Shown: one piece after another, positions 19,783 through 30,203 of the stretch
How the letters are laid out: each line of letters begins with the position of its first letter
Numbering within the stretch: the first letter of the stretch is position 1
Assembly (NCBI GenBank): GCA_020723105.1
Contig: DYJL01000009.1
Coordinates: forward strand, 62,001 to 126,000
DNA: 64,000 nt
Direction: 5' to 3'
Source of the DNA: Nitrospira japonica
Lineage (GTDB): Bacteria > Nitrospirota > Thermodesulfovibrionia > UBA6902
Made by a program: the position numbers and the translations under genes
The notes under the pieces: model-generated
Told to the model about the DNA's origin: nothing
The model's database searches: none
Seen by the model: the letters and a program-made list of their open reading frames with translations, nothing else

Positions 19783-21789
19783 TTAACTTATAATCTGTTT
19801 GTACTCCCTTGAGGACATCGTGAATTCGCCGGTATCCATGTTGTACTTGGAGCAGGTAAAGACCTTCCACTTATTGTCATCAATAAAGTCGAAGTCGCCC
19901 CTGTAATAGTAACCAGGGTATCTGCTCTCTTCTCTATAGAGAATATGGCGGGCATGTGCTTCCAGGGAGAGTATCCTGTGATAGTTTTCCCAGCATCTCA
20001 TAAGTTCATGGAGATTGCTTGCTGCCATCTTGGCTGAGTCTTCCTTCAACAATTTAAGCTGTTTCAGGCCTTCATCAAGCATGGTCTTTGAGGTCATATA
20101 CCATGTGGAGATACCGCCGAAGTACTCGTCAGCTATCTTCTGAAGCCTGGTCTGAAGCAGATTCGGTTTAATGTAGAAAGGATTTATCTCAGGATCTGTT
20201 GAATATGTTTTGTTCTTCTCGTAAGTCTCATACGGCAGATAGAGTTCGCCGGCAATCTCATCAGCGGTCTTTCTGATAGTTGGTTTGTAGCTGGCGTTAT
20301 CGAATATGAAAGCTAATGCAGCCTTTGCTGCAATTCTGCCTTCGGCATGAGAACCGGAGGAGAACTTGTGGCCTGATGCTCCACAGATGTCACCTGCCAT
20401 GAAAAGGCCTGGTACTGTGGACATTCTGTTGTAACCAAGATTCCACTCGGCTGGTGTTCCCGGTATATCGCCAGGGCCGCTGCACCAGAATCCTGCACAG
20501 CCTGCATGTGAGCCAAGGATATACGGCTCTGTCGGCATGATTTCAGACGGCTCTTTATCGGGCTCAATATTCTTTGAGGCCCAGAGACCAGCCTGTCCGA
20601 TACACATATCAAGAAAGTCTTCCCATGCCTCGGCTTCGAGGTGTTTCACCTTCTTTTTGCCTTCTTTCTCGCCAAGTTTTTCAATGAATGTTTTGTTGAT
20701 GGCGTCCATCGCTTCATGTGTCCTCATGATGATAGGACCTTTTCCTGCCTTCATATCTTTCATCATAAGATGGTTTCTGATGGCAGTTCCCATCTTGTCA
20801 ACGTATGCGCCGTATTTTGCCTTTGCCTCAGCAACATATTCAGGATTTAAGCAATAGTCTTCTCCAAGGCTGTTGGTAGCCTTTGCCTTAAAGAAGAGGA
20901 ACCATGCGCCTACCGGTCCGTAACCGTCTTTAAATCTTGCCGGCACGAATCTGTTTTCCATAAGGGTCAGCTCTGCGCCGGCCTGCATGCCGAGTGCATA
21001 ACCAGAACCAGAATTCCATACAGGATACCAGGCTCTTCCCTGTCCTTCTTTTGTTGATCTCGGCCTGAAGCAATTAACAGCGCCGCCGGCAGCCAATACC
21101 ATTGCCTTTGCCTTAAAGATGTACATCTTGTTTTCTCTGACGCTGAAGCCTGCTGCTGCAGCAACTCTGTTAGGATCATTTGCATCTCTTAAAAGTCTTA
21201 CGATGAAAACTCTCTCGAAATGGTTCTGCGCCCCGCCAGTTGCGGTCCTGTTATATTCGAGCGCTTTCTTTGCTGCTTCTGCAACAATTGCCTTGTAGGA
21301 CTCACCATTGATCATGATCTGCCATTTGCCAGACCTGACCGGGGTACCGCCATCTTTCAATGATTTCTTTCCTTCTTCTTTTGCCTGGAATCCGTCGAGA
21401 GAGAATCCGTCGTCGCCTTTTTTCCAAACAGGGAGTCCCCATTCTTCAAAAAGATGAACGCTGTCATCAACGTGTCTGCCGAGGTCATATATGAGGTCTT
21501 CCCTCACTATGCCCATCAAGTCACCTCTTACGTACCTGACATAATCTTCAACTTTATTCTCGCCGATATATGTATTGATAGCGGACAGACCCATTGCAAC
21601 TGCACCGCTTCTGTCTGTTGCGGCCTTGTCAACCATTGTGACCTTTAGCCCTTTTGGTGTGGCCCATCTGGCTGCTTCATAAGCAGCACCACAGCAAGCC
21701 ATACCGCCGCCGATAAGGAGAAGGTCTGTTTCAACTTCAACGACTTCAGGCTTTGCACAGTATGAAAAAGTACAAGTTTCTTTTTCCAT
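19783..21789 (-). CDS. aprA: Adenylylsulfate (APS) reductase alpha subunit
   Basis: LLLIGGGMACCGAAYEAARWA; FADB active-site region; adjacent aprB. Confidence 0.96.
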   Translation of the reverse strand: MEKETCTFSYCAKPEVVEVETDLLLIGGGMACCGAAYEAARWATPKGLKVTMVDKAATDRSGAVAMGLSAINTYIGENKVEDYVRYVRGDLMGIVREDLIYDLGRHVDDSVHLFEEWGLPVWKKGDDGFSLDGFQAKEEGKKSLKDGGTPVRSGKWQIMINGESYKAIVAEAAKKALEYNRTATGGAQNHFERVFIVRLLRDANDPNRVAAAAGFSVRENKMYIFKAKAMVLAAGGAVNCFRPRSTKEGQGRAWYPVWNSGSGYALGMQAGAELTLMENRFVPARFKDGYGPVGAWFLFFKAKATNSLGEDYCLNPEYVAEAKAKYGAYVDKMGTAIRNHLMMKDMKAGKGPIIMRTHEAMDAINKTFIEKLGEKEGKKKVKHLEAEAWEDFLDMCIGQAGLWASKNIEPDKEPSEIMPTEPYILGSHAGCAGFWCSGPGDIPGTPAEWNLGYNRMSTVPGLFMAGDICGASGHKFSSGSHAEGRIAAKAALAFIFDNASYKPTIRKTADEIAGELYLPYETYEKNKTYSTDPEINPFYIKPNLLQTRLQKIADEYFGGISTWYMTSKTMLDEGLKQLKLLKEDSAKMAASNLHELMRCWENYHRILSLEAHARHILYREESRYPGYYYRGDFDFIDDNKWKVFTCSKYNMDTGEFTMSSREYKQIIS

Positions 21790-21806
21790 TGTTATCCCTC
21801 CTTTAT

Positions 21807-22226
21807 TTATTCTTTTCTGGCTTCGTAATTGAAAAAGCCAGTTGACTTTATTTTTGAGAAATCAGCTTCCGGTTTGCCTGTATATGGGTCAATAGATCCC
21901 TCTGTTGTAGTCCTGATAGGGAATTTGAATCTCTTCAGAATTCCGTTTCTGAACTTAACAGTCCACATAATGGAGTCTGTTCCTCTCATTGGAATAACAT
22001 TGGCTCCAATCGGGTTAAAATCCTGATAACCCCTTACTTCAATGGCCTGCTGCGGGCAAATCTTGACGCAGTTGTAGCACTCCCAGCACTGGTCAGGCTC
22101 CTGATTGTATGCTTTCATAAGATCTCTGTTCAGCGCCATGAGATCGTTAGGACAAATATACTGACAGGCAGTCTTGTCCTGAGCTTTACAACCGTCACAT
22201 TTTTCTGTGATTACAAAACTTGGCAT
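21807..22226 (-). CDS. aprB: Adenylylsulfate reductase beta subunit
   Basis: MPSFVITEKCDGCKAQDKTACQYICPNDLMALN, CWECYNCVKICPQQAIEVRGYQDFNPIGANVIPMRG. Confidence 0.96.
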   Translation of the reverse strand: MPSFVITEKCDGCKAQDKTACQYICPNDLMALNRDLMKAYNQEPDQCWECYNCVKICPQQAIEVRGYQDFNPIGANVIPMRGTDSIMWTVKFRNGILKRFKFPIRTTTEGSIDPYTGKPEADFSKIKSTGFFNYEARKE

Positions 22227-22426
22227 TGTAATACCTCCTTCTTTGGTTTTTCAGCTTAAATTAAGCTATTGTTTAGCAAAGTCGGCAACTCCATCAGTTG
22301 CCTGTAAATCTATGATCAACACCCCCTTTCAATGAATATGCCTTTTAAAGAGGGCAACATATTTTATCCTTCAGCATATTCACACATCTTGATCTCGACC
22401 TTTATTGCCTTCAAAAAGACATAAAT

Positions 22427-23626
22427 TTATTTTTCAAGACTCTGATAATACTTAATCAGAATCTCTGCCACTTCAGGGCGTGAGAATTCTTTAGGCGGGG
22501 CAATACCCTTACCTAACATTTCACGAACTTTTGTACCTGAAAGCAGAACAAAGTCCTCTTTCGTGTGATCAGGCGCTTCACACATCATCATAACCTTGCC
22601 CAGTTTCTTCGAGTATGCAGTGTGGTCAGCCTTGAATATCTCAATTTTCAGCGCACCGGCAGGGACCTCATTATCAAAAATAGTTTGTGCATCAAATGGA
22701 CCGTAGTGATCACCAACACCTGCATGGTCCCGACCAACGATGAAGTGGGTTGCGCCCATATTTTGACGGAATATGGCGTGCAATACACCTTCGCGTGGAC
22801 CGGCATAAAGCATATCGAAACCATAACCAGTAACCATTGCGCTGTTTTTGGGGAAGTACAACTCGACCATTTTACGGATTGCAGCATCGCGAACAGGAGC
22901 CGGGATATCTCCTTTTTTCAGTTTGCCAAGTAACATATGAATAACCAGACCATCACAGCCCAAACGTTTCATTGCCATGTGGCAAAGTTCTTCGTGGGCC
23001 AGATGCATCGGATTACGAGTCTGGAAAGCAACAACCTTACTCCAGCCACGCTCAGTAATTTCGTTACGGATTTCAACTGCCGTACGGAAAGTGTCCGGAA
23101 ACTCATCCTGGAAATAAGAGAAGTTTAATACTTTAATTGGGCCAGAAAGACAAACTTTGCCCTGTGCGTTAAATGCATCAACTCCAGGATGTGCTTCAGG
23201 TGGCTTGGGACGGTAAACTTTTTCAGACATCAGCGCCATATCTTCATCGCTGAATTCTTCAACTGCTTTTACATCCATAACTGCAAGGATTGGATTGCCT
23301 TCAACATTTGGATCTTTAAGCGCAATGCGATCGCCTGCCTTGATGGAGCCCGCATTTTTGACCAGGTTTAAAATTGGAACCGGCCAGAACAGGCCGGATG
23401 TTGTTTTCATATTATTAGCAACAGACAGGGCATCAGCTTTATTCATGTAGCCAGTCAATGGGGTGAAGTAACCGCCACCCAGCATAACTGCGTTAGCTGC
23501 GGCAGCCGAGCTCACAACAATAGAAGCCAGCCCCTCAGCTTCCTTCTGCAGGGCTTCATTTGCAGCCGTGTCATATACAAATAGTGGATTTAGTTCGTCT
23601 GAACCATGTGGTTTAATTAATGCCAT
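22427..23626 (-). CDS. sat: Sulfate adenylyltransferase
   Basis: VVAFQTRNPMHLAHEELC, GRDHAGVGDHYGPFDAQ; clusters with aprBA. Confidence 0.96.
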   Translation of the reverse strand: MALIKPHGSDELNPLFVYDTAANEALQKEAEGLASIVVSSAAAANAVMLGGGYFTPLTGYMNKADALSVANNMKTTSGLFWPVPILNLVKNAGSIKAGDRIALKDPNVEGNPILAVMDVKAVEEFSDEDMALMSEKVYRPKPPEAHPGVDAFNAQGKVCLSGPIKVLNFSYFQDEFPDTFRTAVEIRNEITERGWSKVVAFQTRNPMHLAHEELCHMAMKRLGCDGLVIHMLLGKLKKGDIPAPVRDAAIRKMVELYFPKNSAMVTGYGFDMLYAGPREGVLHAIFRQNMGATHFIVGRDHAGVGDHYGPFDAQTIFDNEVPAGALKIEIFKADHTAYSKKLGKVMMMCEAPDHTKEDFVLLSGTKVREMLGKGIAPPKEFSRPEVAEILIKYYQSLEK

Positions 23627-23664
23627 AATACTTCCTCCTTAATATTTTTCTTTTGGAATTTATG

Positions 23665-24312
23665 TTATATGCCAAGCGCATTACAAACTTTTACAAATAT
23701 TTCATCAATACTGCCTGTTCCACCGTCTACAGATTTCAGGATATTCTTTTTGCCGTAATAATCTATGAGTGGAGCTGTCTGCGCATTATATACTTCCAAT
23801 CTCTTTTTTATAGTTTCTTCCCTGTCATCGTCCCTCTGGAAGAGCTCACCGCCACATTTGTCGCATGCGCCGTCTTTTTTGGGAGCGTTGGAATAAATGT
23901 TAAACATCTGTCCGCAGGACTTGCAGGTCCTTCGGCCTGTGAGCCTTTTCATAAGGAGGTCGAATTGGACATCCACGCTCAAGGCTGCAGTTAATGACAT
24001 GTTTAATGAGCCAAGCATATTATCGAGAGCCTCTGCCTGCTTTGTGTTTCTTGGAAAACCGTCAAGGATATATCCCTTTTTGCAGTCATCCTGCTTCAGC
24101 CTTTCCTCAACCATGCCGAGAACAACACTGTCGGGAACCAGTTCACCTTTATCCATATAGGATTTAGCCTCTTTGCCTAGGGCTGTGCCAGCAGCAACAG
24201 CCGCCCTTAGAAGATCCCCTGTTGAAATCTGGGGAATTGGATTTTTCTCTATAATCTTTTTTGCCTGCGTGCCTTTCCCTGCGCCAGGCGCTCCTAATAA
24301 TACAAGTCTCAT
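23665..24312 (-). CDS. adk: Adenylate kinase (zinc-binding LID form)
   Basis: LLGAPGAGKGTQAKKI, DGFPRNTKQAEALD, CKSCGQMFN...CDKCGGELFQRDDD. Confidence 0.96.
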   Translation of the reverse strand: MRLVLLGAPGAGKGTQAKKIIEKNPIPQISTGDLLRAAVAAGTALGKEAKSYMDKGELVPDSVVLGMVEERLKQDDCKKGYILDGFPRNTKQAEALDNMLGSLNMSLTAALSVDVQFDLLMKRLTGRRTCKSCGQMFNIYSNAPKKDGACDKCGGELFQRDDDREETIKKRLEVYNAQTAPLIDYYGKKNILKSVDGGTGSIDEIFVKVCNALGI

Positions 24313-24557
24313 ACGTGTCTCCTTTATGCTTAGTAAAAGAATTTACTCTCTGTTTTTCTTCGGAGAAATTTACGAAGAATATTTATAAATAGGGTATTTA
24401 TCCGTAAAAAATTATTAAAAAGAAAGATAATGAGTAACTATATTATTTGAGAAATCATATGAGAGTCAATATAAAAATTTAAATTAATTTATAATTTTTG
24501 CTTATCAATTGTATTTTCTTATCCCATTTTCCTTTGGTCCCACCCGCTGATTGTTCG

Positions 24558-24592
24558 GTTTAAGCAGTTTAAACAGCTTAAGCGGCTTAAAC
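24558..24592. repeat. Phased 9-nt array, 4 units (GTTTAAGC A GTTTAAAC A GCTTAAGC G GCTTAAAC)
   Basis: Units at 24558, 24567, 24576, 24585; followed at 24615-24636 by TATAGAAATTCTGAAACAGGCT, also found after the 31704 copy. Confidence 0.85.
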
Positions 24593-24743
24593 TGGGCTTT
24601 TAAAAAAGGTCTATTATAGAAATTCTGAAACAGGCTTTCATGTCTGCTAAAAGATCCTAAACATGTTTTATTGGCAAGTTGTAAATTATTAGATATTATG
24701 GTATAAAACTAACTCAATAATTTATTTCCAAAGGAGAAAGAAA

Positions 24744-25622
24744 ATGAAAAAAGTTTTGTTTGCAGTCTCTATATTACTGCTATCAATTTTAATTTTTGCA
24801 GGATGTGAAGAAAAGGCCAAGACAACCAGTCCCGTGCTTGTAAAAGTTGGCAATGCAGTAATTACTCAGGATGATTTTATAAAAGAAGTCACCCGTATTC
24901 CCGAATGGGCCAGAGAACAATTCAGTGGTAAAGAAGGCAAGGATAAGTTTCTTGAAGAACTTATAAAAAGAGAACTTGTCTATCAGGATGCAAAGAAGAT
25001 GAAGCTTGATAAGGATCCCGAGTACGTCGAAAAAATAAAAGAGTTTGAAAAAATGAATCTTATATCTCTGATTCTGAAAAAAGAGGTTGAAGAAAAAGCC
25101 AAAGTTGCCGACGCAGAAGTAAAAGAGTTCTTCGATAAGAATGCAGACAAGTTTACAGTCGGCACCACGGTTAGGGCGAGCCATATACTTATTGACAATG
25201 AGGAGCAGGCCCAGAAAATCCGTGAACGCATCAGAAAAGGTGAAAACTTCGCAAAACTGGCACAAGCGTTATCAAAAGATAAAGGCTCTGCTACAAAAGG
25301 TGGGGACATTGGTTATTTTGGCAGCGGCCAAATGGTTCCTGAATTTGAGAGAGCTGTCATGGCTCTTAAAGTTGGCGAGGTCAGCGACCCGGTAAAAACC
25401 CGCTTTGGCTACCACATCATACAACTGACTGATGTAAAAAAGGGTGAAGTTGCATCATTTGAGCAATCAAAGGAAGCAATAAAAAGACAGCTTCTTGCAG
25501 AAAAGCAGAGAGGTCTTATAGACTCATATATCGCCAATTTAATGAAACAGGGCAAAATCAAAAAAGATGACAAAGCCATTGCATCCATGGCGTTGCCTTG
25601 GGAAAAACCTCAGGGAAAGTAG
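24744..25622 (+). CDS. Lipoprotein peptidyl-prolyl cis-trans isomerase (parvulin/SurA/PpiC-like)
   Basis: Lipobox LIFAGCEEK; ASHILIDNEEQAQKIRERIRKGENFAKLAQALSKD...GGDIGYFGSGQMVPEFE. Confidence 0.9.
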   Translation: MKKVLFAVSILLLSILIFAGCEEKAKTTSPVLVKVGNAVITQDDFIKEVTRIPEWAREQFSGKEGKDKFLEELIKRELVYQDAKKMKLDKDPEYVEKIKEFEKMNLISLILKKEVEEKAKVADAEVKEFFDKNADKFTVGTTVRASHILIDNEEQAQKIRERIRKGENFAKLAQALSKDKGSATKGGDIGYFGSGQMVPEFERAVMALKVGEVSDPVKTRFGYHIIQLTDVKKGEVASFEQSKEAIKRQLLAEKQRGLIDSYIANLMKQGKIKKDDKAIASMALPWEKPQGK

Positions 25623-25632
25623 AATCTGTAGC

Positions 25633-25709
<77 letters not shown>

Positions 25710-25848
25710 TGCAAATTTTGCCTTCGGCAAAATTTGAAGTGAAAAATTAAAAGTTATTAGTTATAATAGACCACGTTGGAAAGTTCTTAGCTTCTCAGTT
25801 TTGACTTTTAACTTTTCACTCAAAAATTTGTTTCATAAATTTTTGGCC

Positions 25849-25924
25849 GGGGGTGTAGCTCAGCTGGGAGAGCGCCTGCTTTGCAAGCAGGAGGTCATCG
25901 GTTCGATCCCGTTCACCTCCACCA
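25849..25924 (+). tRNA. tRNA-Ala(TGC), CCA encoded, G3:U70
   Basis: gggggtgtagctcagctgggagagcgcctgcttTGCaagcaggaggtcatcggttcgatcccgttcacctccacca. Confidence 0.95.
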
Positions 25925-25935
25925 ATTATCAATAA

Positions 25936-28320
25936 ATGGATGAGCAAACCCTCCGGGTCCTTGAGTTCAATAAGGTCCTTGGAATGGCTGCTGTATTTGC
26001 AGTCACTGTACCGGGGAAATATTTACTTCAAGGAACAAAACCGCTAAAAACTATCGACGGGATAAGGCAGGAGATTACCCTGGTCTCAGAGTGCTGGAGA
26101 TTTTTGTCTGAAGGACACTCTTTCGGTATCGAGTATTTTGATGATCTCTCACCGCTGTTTCAAAAGATCATACCTGCTGATGCCGTACTTGAGTCCTTTG
26201 AAGTAAGGGTGTTTCTGCCTCTCTTTTATTCTGCATTTAATCTGAAGATACTAAGCGAAGACCCCGCTCTGCCTGAAACCGGCAAACTCGTATCCCAACT
26301 TAACTCTCATCCTCACATCAGAAAAACAATTGATAAAGCAATAGACCGGGAGGGGAAGATACGTGATGAAGCTTCTCCAGACCTTGCTTATATACGGAAA
26401 AGCATCAAGTCCTGTGAAGACCGGATAAAGAGTATCCTGGAGGAAATATTAAATCAGAAAGACCTGATTCCATACCTGCAGGATTTCTATATTGCCGAAC
26501 GGAATAACCGCTGGGTCCTTCCGGTGAAAAGGGATTTCAAGGGAAAAGTAGCAGGCGTTGTTCACGATATTTCCAATACAGGGGAAACCGTTTATGTAGA
26601 ACCCTATTCCATTCAGCACATTGGAAATGACCTTGAATCATACAGGGCCGAAGAAAAGCTTGAGGAGTACAAAATTCTCAAAGGGCTTTCCGCACTCTTG
26701 CGTAAGCATATCAAAGAGATTAAAGAAGATTACCGCCTCGTTGCAAAAGTTGACGCCCTTCATGCAATTGCAGGATTTTCAGGACAAATGAATATGTCTG
26801 CTCCAGAGTTAAATGAGAAGGGATATATGAAAATCATCGGGGGCCGGCATCCGCTTCTCTGGAAAACATTGAAGAAGGAAAACCGCGAAGTCAAACTCGT
26901 TCCGCTGGATATAGAAATCGGAAGAGGCCCTTCTGTTATGGTGATGAGTGGTTCAAACGCAGGCGGAAAAACTGTTGCCCTTAAGACCATCGGGGTATTA
27001 ACCCTTATGGCTCTTTCCGGAATGCACATCCCTGCAGCATCAGGAACTGTAATTCCATTTCTGAAAGATGTCCTCGCTGACATCGGTGATGAACAATCCA
27101 TCGAACAAAACCTTTCAACTTTTTCAGCTCACATTACCCGTATCTCTGAGATTATCCGCCAAAGCAGCGCTCATACACTGGTCCTGATTGATGAGCTCGG
27201 AACAGGAACAGACCCTGAACAGGGTGGCGCCCTGTCATGTGCCATTTTGAGAAAACTGAAACAGCAGGGAGCCCTTACACTTATATCAACTCACCTCGGC
27301 ATGCTCAAGGCTTTTGCCCATTCTGAACCGGGCATGATAAATGCAGCCATGGAAATGGATGAAGTCAGTATTGAAGGTGTTTCAGCATTCCGGCCCACTT
27401 ATAAACTCGTAATAGGAGAACAGGGCACTTCACATGCCTTTGAAATTGCAGAAGCGTTGGGACTCGATGCAGATATCATCAGGGAGGCAAAGGTTTTCCT
27501 CAAAGATGAGGGGGGGCAAATCGAAGCGCTTATCCATGAACTGAAACAAAAGACAGCTTATCTCGACAGCAAAATAAGGGAGACCGGGAAACTGAAATTC
27601 GAGGCTGAGCACATGCATTCACATTTAAAAGACGAACTTGCCCGGCTAAAAATAATGGAGAAAGAAGCCATTACAAAAGCATTAAAAGAAGCTGAAGAGA
27701 TTGTCAGAAAGACCAAGAGGGAAGCGCGGGAGCTTATTGAAAAATTGAAACAGTCAACCCTGTCAGAGGCTGGTAAGGTTGCAAAAGAACTCGACAGGAA
27801 ACTCGAAGAGATAACAACAGTTCGCAAACAACATGCGCCTGAAAAAATACAGTGTCTTGAGGAAGTAAAAGAAGGTCAGCGAGTGTTTGTCAGCACCCTC
27901 AAAAAACATGGCATCGTCCATTCAGTAAATGAAAAAACGCGCAGGTGCAAGGTAACTGTTGAAGGCAAAGAAATTGAAGTGGCCCTTATTGAACTTTCTG
28001 AGCCTGCTGCTGACATGACTGAGAAAAAATCTCCTGCCCGTAAAGGCGAACGGCCGTTTACCTCAGCAGAACCATCCAGCATTTCAAACGAACTAAACGT
28101 AATAGGCCAGCGTGTGGACCCGGCCCTCTCCATTATTGAACGCTATCTCAATGAGGCGTCAATGGCAGGCCTTAAACAGGTCAAGATAATTCATGGGATA
28201 GGTACAGGGATTCTGGCCGGCGCCATAAGGGAATATTTAAGGGACCATCCCCTTGTTGATAGCTTCAGAAAAGGAAACGAAGACGAGGGCGGTATGGCTG
28301 TGACAATAGTTATATTTTAA
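25936..28320 (+). CDS. mutS2: Endonuclease MutS2 with C-terminal Smr domain
   Basis: SGSNAGGKTVALKTIGVL, LIDELGTGTDPEQGGAL, Smr IHGIGTGILAGAIREYLRDHPLVDSF. Confidence 0.95.
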   Translation: MDEQTLRVLEFNKVLGMAAVFAVTVPGKYLLQGTKPLKTIDGIRQEITLVSECWRFLSEGHSFGIEYFDDLSPLFQKIIPADAVLESFEVRVFLPLFYSAFNLKILSEDPALPETGKLVSQLNSHPHIRKTIDKAIDREGKIRDEASPDLAYIRKSIKSCEDRIKSILEEILNQKDLIPYLQDFYIAERNNRWVLPVKRDFKGKVAGVVHDISNTGETVYVEPYSIQHIGNDLESYRAEEKLEEYKILKGLSALLRKHIKEIKEDYRLVAKVDALHAIAGFSGQMNMSAPELNEKGYMKIIGGRHPLLWKTLKKENREVKLVPLDIEIGRGPSVMVMSGSNAGGKTVALKTIGVLTLMALSGMHIPAASGTVIPFLKDVLADIGDEQSIEQNLSTFSAHITRISEIIRQSSAHTLVLIDELGTGTDPEQGGALSCAILRKLKQQGALTLISTHLGMLKAFAHSEPGMINAAMEMDEVSIEGVSAFRPTYKLVIGEQGTSHAFEIAEALGLDADIIREAKVFLKDEGGQIEALIHELKQKTAYLDSKIRETGKLKFEAEHMHSHLKDELARLKIMEKEAITKALKEAEEIVRKTKREARELIEKLKQSTLSEAGKVAKELDRKLEEITTVRKQHAPEKIQCLEEVKEGQRVFVSTLKKHGIVHSVNEKTRRCKVTVEGKEIEVALIELSEPAADMTEKKSPARKGERPFTSAEPSSISNELNVIGQRVDPALSIIERYLNEASMAGLKQVKIIHGIGTGILAGAIREYLRDHPLVDSFRKGNEDEGGMAVTIVIF

Positions 28321-28361
28321 CCCCTCCTGCACTGAATCAAAAAATTATTGAATGAACCGGA

Positions 28362-30203
28362 TTAGGATACTTTTTGCCCGGCAGGCGTTGAACATGGCAG
28401 ATAAGTCCTGAATGTGGTCCCTTTGCCTGGCTCACTGGAGATACTGATATGGCCATTATGCTGCCGTACTATACCGTACACTATGGCAAGGCTCTGTCCC
28501 CTTTCCTTATTTACATCTTCTGCCGTAAAGAACGGTTCAAAGATTTTATCTATTTTTTCCTTATTCATACCAACACCGGAATCTGTTACAGAAATCACGG
28601 CATACATTCCGGGCTCCTCAAAGTCATAGGCCTTTATTTGTTCTGCATCAAACCCAACAGTGCCGGAGCGAATAGTCAGTCTCCCTCCATTTGGCATGGC
28701 ATCACGTGCATTTTCTGCAAGGTTTATCAGTACCTGCTCTATCTGGCTGCTGTCAGCAAAGACCATTAATTCATTCGCCGGGGTTTCTATTGTCAGCTCT
28801 ATGTTCTTATTAAGCAGTCGTCTGAGAACTTTTTCAGCCTTACTGATAATCCTGTTCAGGTTCACTGGTTTCATATCCATCGTTTGTTTCTTGCTGAACT
28901 CAAAAAGATTATTTGTAAGCTGCGCCGCCTTGTTTGCAGCTTTAATTATTTGTTCAATATTAGGCAACAGCGGATCATAGCTGCCTATCTTCATGAAGGT
29001 AAGATGTGCATAACCAATAATCGAAGACAGGAGATTTTTAAAATCATAGGCTATTCCGCCAGCCAGCCGCCCTATCGCCTCCATTTTTTGCGCTTGTAAC
29101 ATCCGGAGTTTTTTCTGTTCTGTGATATTGCAAAAATGCCATACTCTGCCATAGTACTTATCGTCTGTTCCAGTCACAGGCGCAGACTGACAGTTAAAGA
29201 TAGTCCCGTCAATCAACGCAATCTCTTCATAGCTTCTTTCATGATGATTATTATTAAGATATCTCACCCGCTTCAGATACTCATCAGGCGTCATTACTTT
29301 ATCCAGCATGTACTTCAAGGCGCTTTCTTCGGATTTTGTTTTTATTATTTCATCCGGAATTTTCCACATATCAATAAAGCGTTGATTGCAAGAAAGTATT
29401 TCCCCCTTTTCATCCACCACAAGCATGCCTTCGCAGGATGTTTCCTGCTGTGTCATCTGAATAGCCTTTGATAATTGCAGCGCGCCCTCGGTCTCTATAC
29501 GCAACTCTATCATGGTATTGAAGGCCCGGCTTAGTTCCCCGATTTCATCACTGGTGCTGACATTCAGTTTTTGGTACAGGTTTTTGCTGCCTATGCCCCG
29601 GATTACTGATGTAACTTCAGACAACGGTTTTGTAGTGGTTCTGGCAAACAAGAAGGCTATGCTGATTCCTGCTACCAACACCCCGAAAATAAACAGCATC
29701 AGCGTCATCAGAATATCAGAGAGATCCTGTTTAATGGATTTCTCTGTAAGGCCCAGATGCAGGGAGCCCGCATTGCCCTCCATCAGAGGAATCGCAATAT
29801 GCATGATCTCCCCCTGTTCAGTATTCAAATAGTAAATTCTGTTTTGTTTCCCGGATGGGATATGATTTAAATTTTTCAGTTGAACCGGAAATCTTCCTCC
29901 AAATGTATGTGCTATCACGTTCCTGTTCTCATCAAGTATATATATGTACTCTATGTCTTCCACCTGTTTCTTCTGCTCATTAATCATCAACGTAAGTTCA
30001 AAAAATTTCTCTGTCAAGATCGGTGGTACTGCGTAACTCGCTATGTTTTGTGCAATGTAGACTCCCCTTTTCTGGAGTTTATCGAGGAGTTTGGGCTGAA
30101 CTGAGGCAATTATAAAAAGAGTAATCGCCAGTCCCGTGAGAAAGACTATCCCGACAGTACCACAGAGAATTTTTACCTTCAGAGTTATATTCTTATGCCA
30201 CAC
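28362..30203 (-). CDS. Membrane sensor histidine kinase (HAMP, PAS, HisKA, HATPase)
   Basis: HAMP after TM; MEAIGRLAGGIAYDFKNLLSSIIGYAHL; NLAENARDAMPNGGRL. Confidence 0.9.
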   Translation of the reverse strand: MWHKNITLKVKILCGTVGIVFLTGLAITLFIIASVQPKLLDKLQKRGVYIAQNIASYAVPPILTEKFFELTLMINEQKKQVEDIEYIYILDENRNVIAHTFGGRFPVQLKNLNHIPSGKQNRIYYLNTEQGEIMHIAIPLMEGNAGSLHLGLTEKSIKQDLSDILMTLMLFIFGVLVAGISIAFLFARTTTKPLSEVTSVIRGIGSKNLYQKLNVSTSDEIGELSRAFNTMIELRIETEGALQLSKAIQMTQQETSCEGMLVVDEKGEILSCNQRFIDMWKIPDEIIKTKSEESALKYMLDKVMTPDEYLKRVRYLNNNHHERSYEEIALIDGTIFNCQSAPVTGTDDKYYGRVWHFCNITEQKKLRMLQAQKMEAIGRLAGGIAYDFKNLLSSIIGYAHLTFMKIGSYDPLLPNIEQIIKAANKAAQLTNNLFEFSKKQTMDMKPVNLNRIISKAEKVLRRLLNKNIELTIETPANELMVFADSSQIEQVLINLAENARDAMPNGGRLTIRSGTVGFDAEQIKAYDFEEPGMYAVISVTDSGVGMNKEKIDKIFEPFFTAEDVNKERGQSLAIVYGIVRQHNGHISISSEPGKGTTFRTYLPCSTPAGQKVS

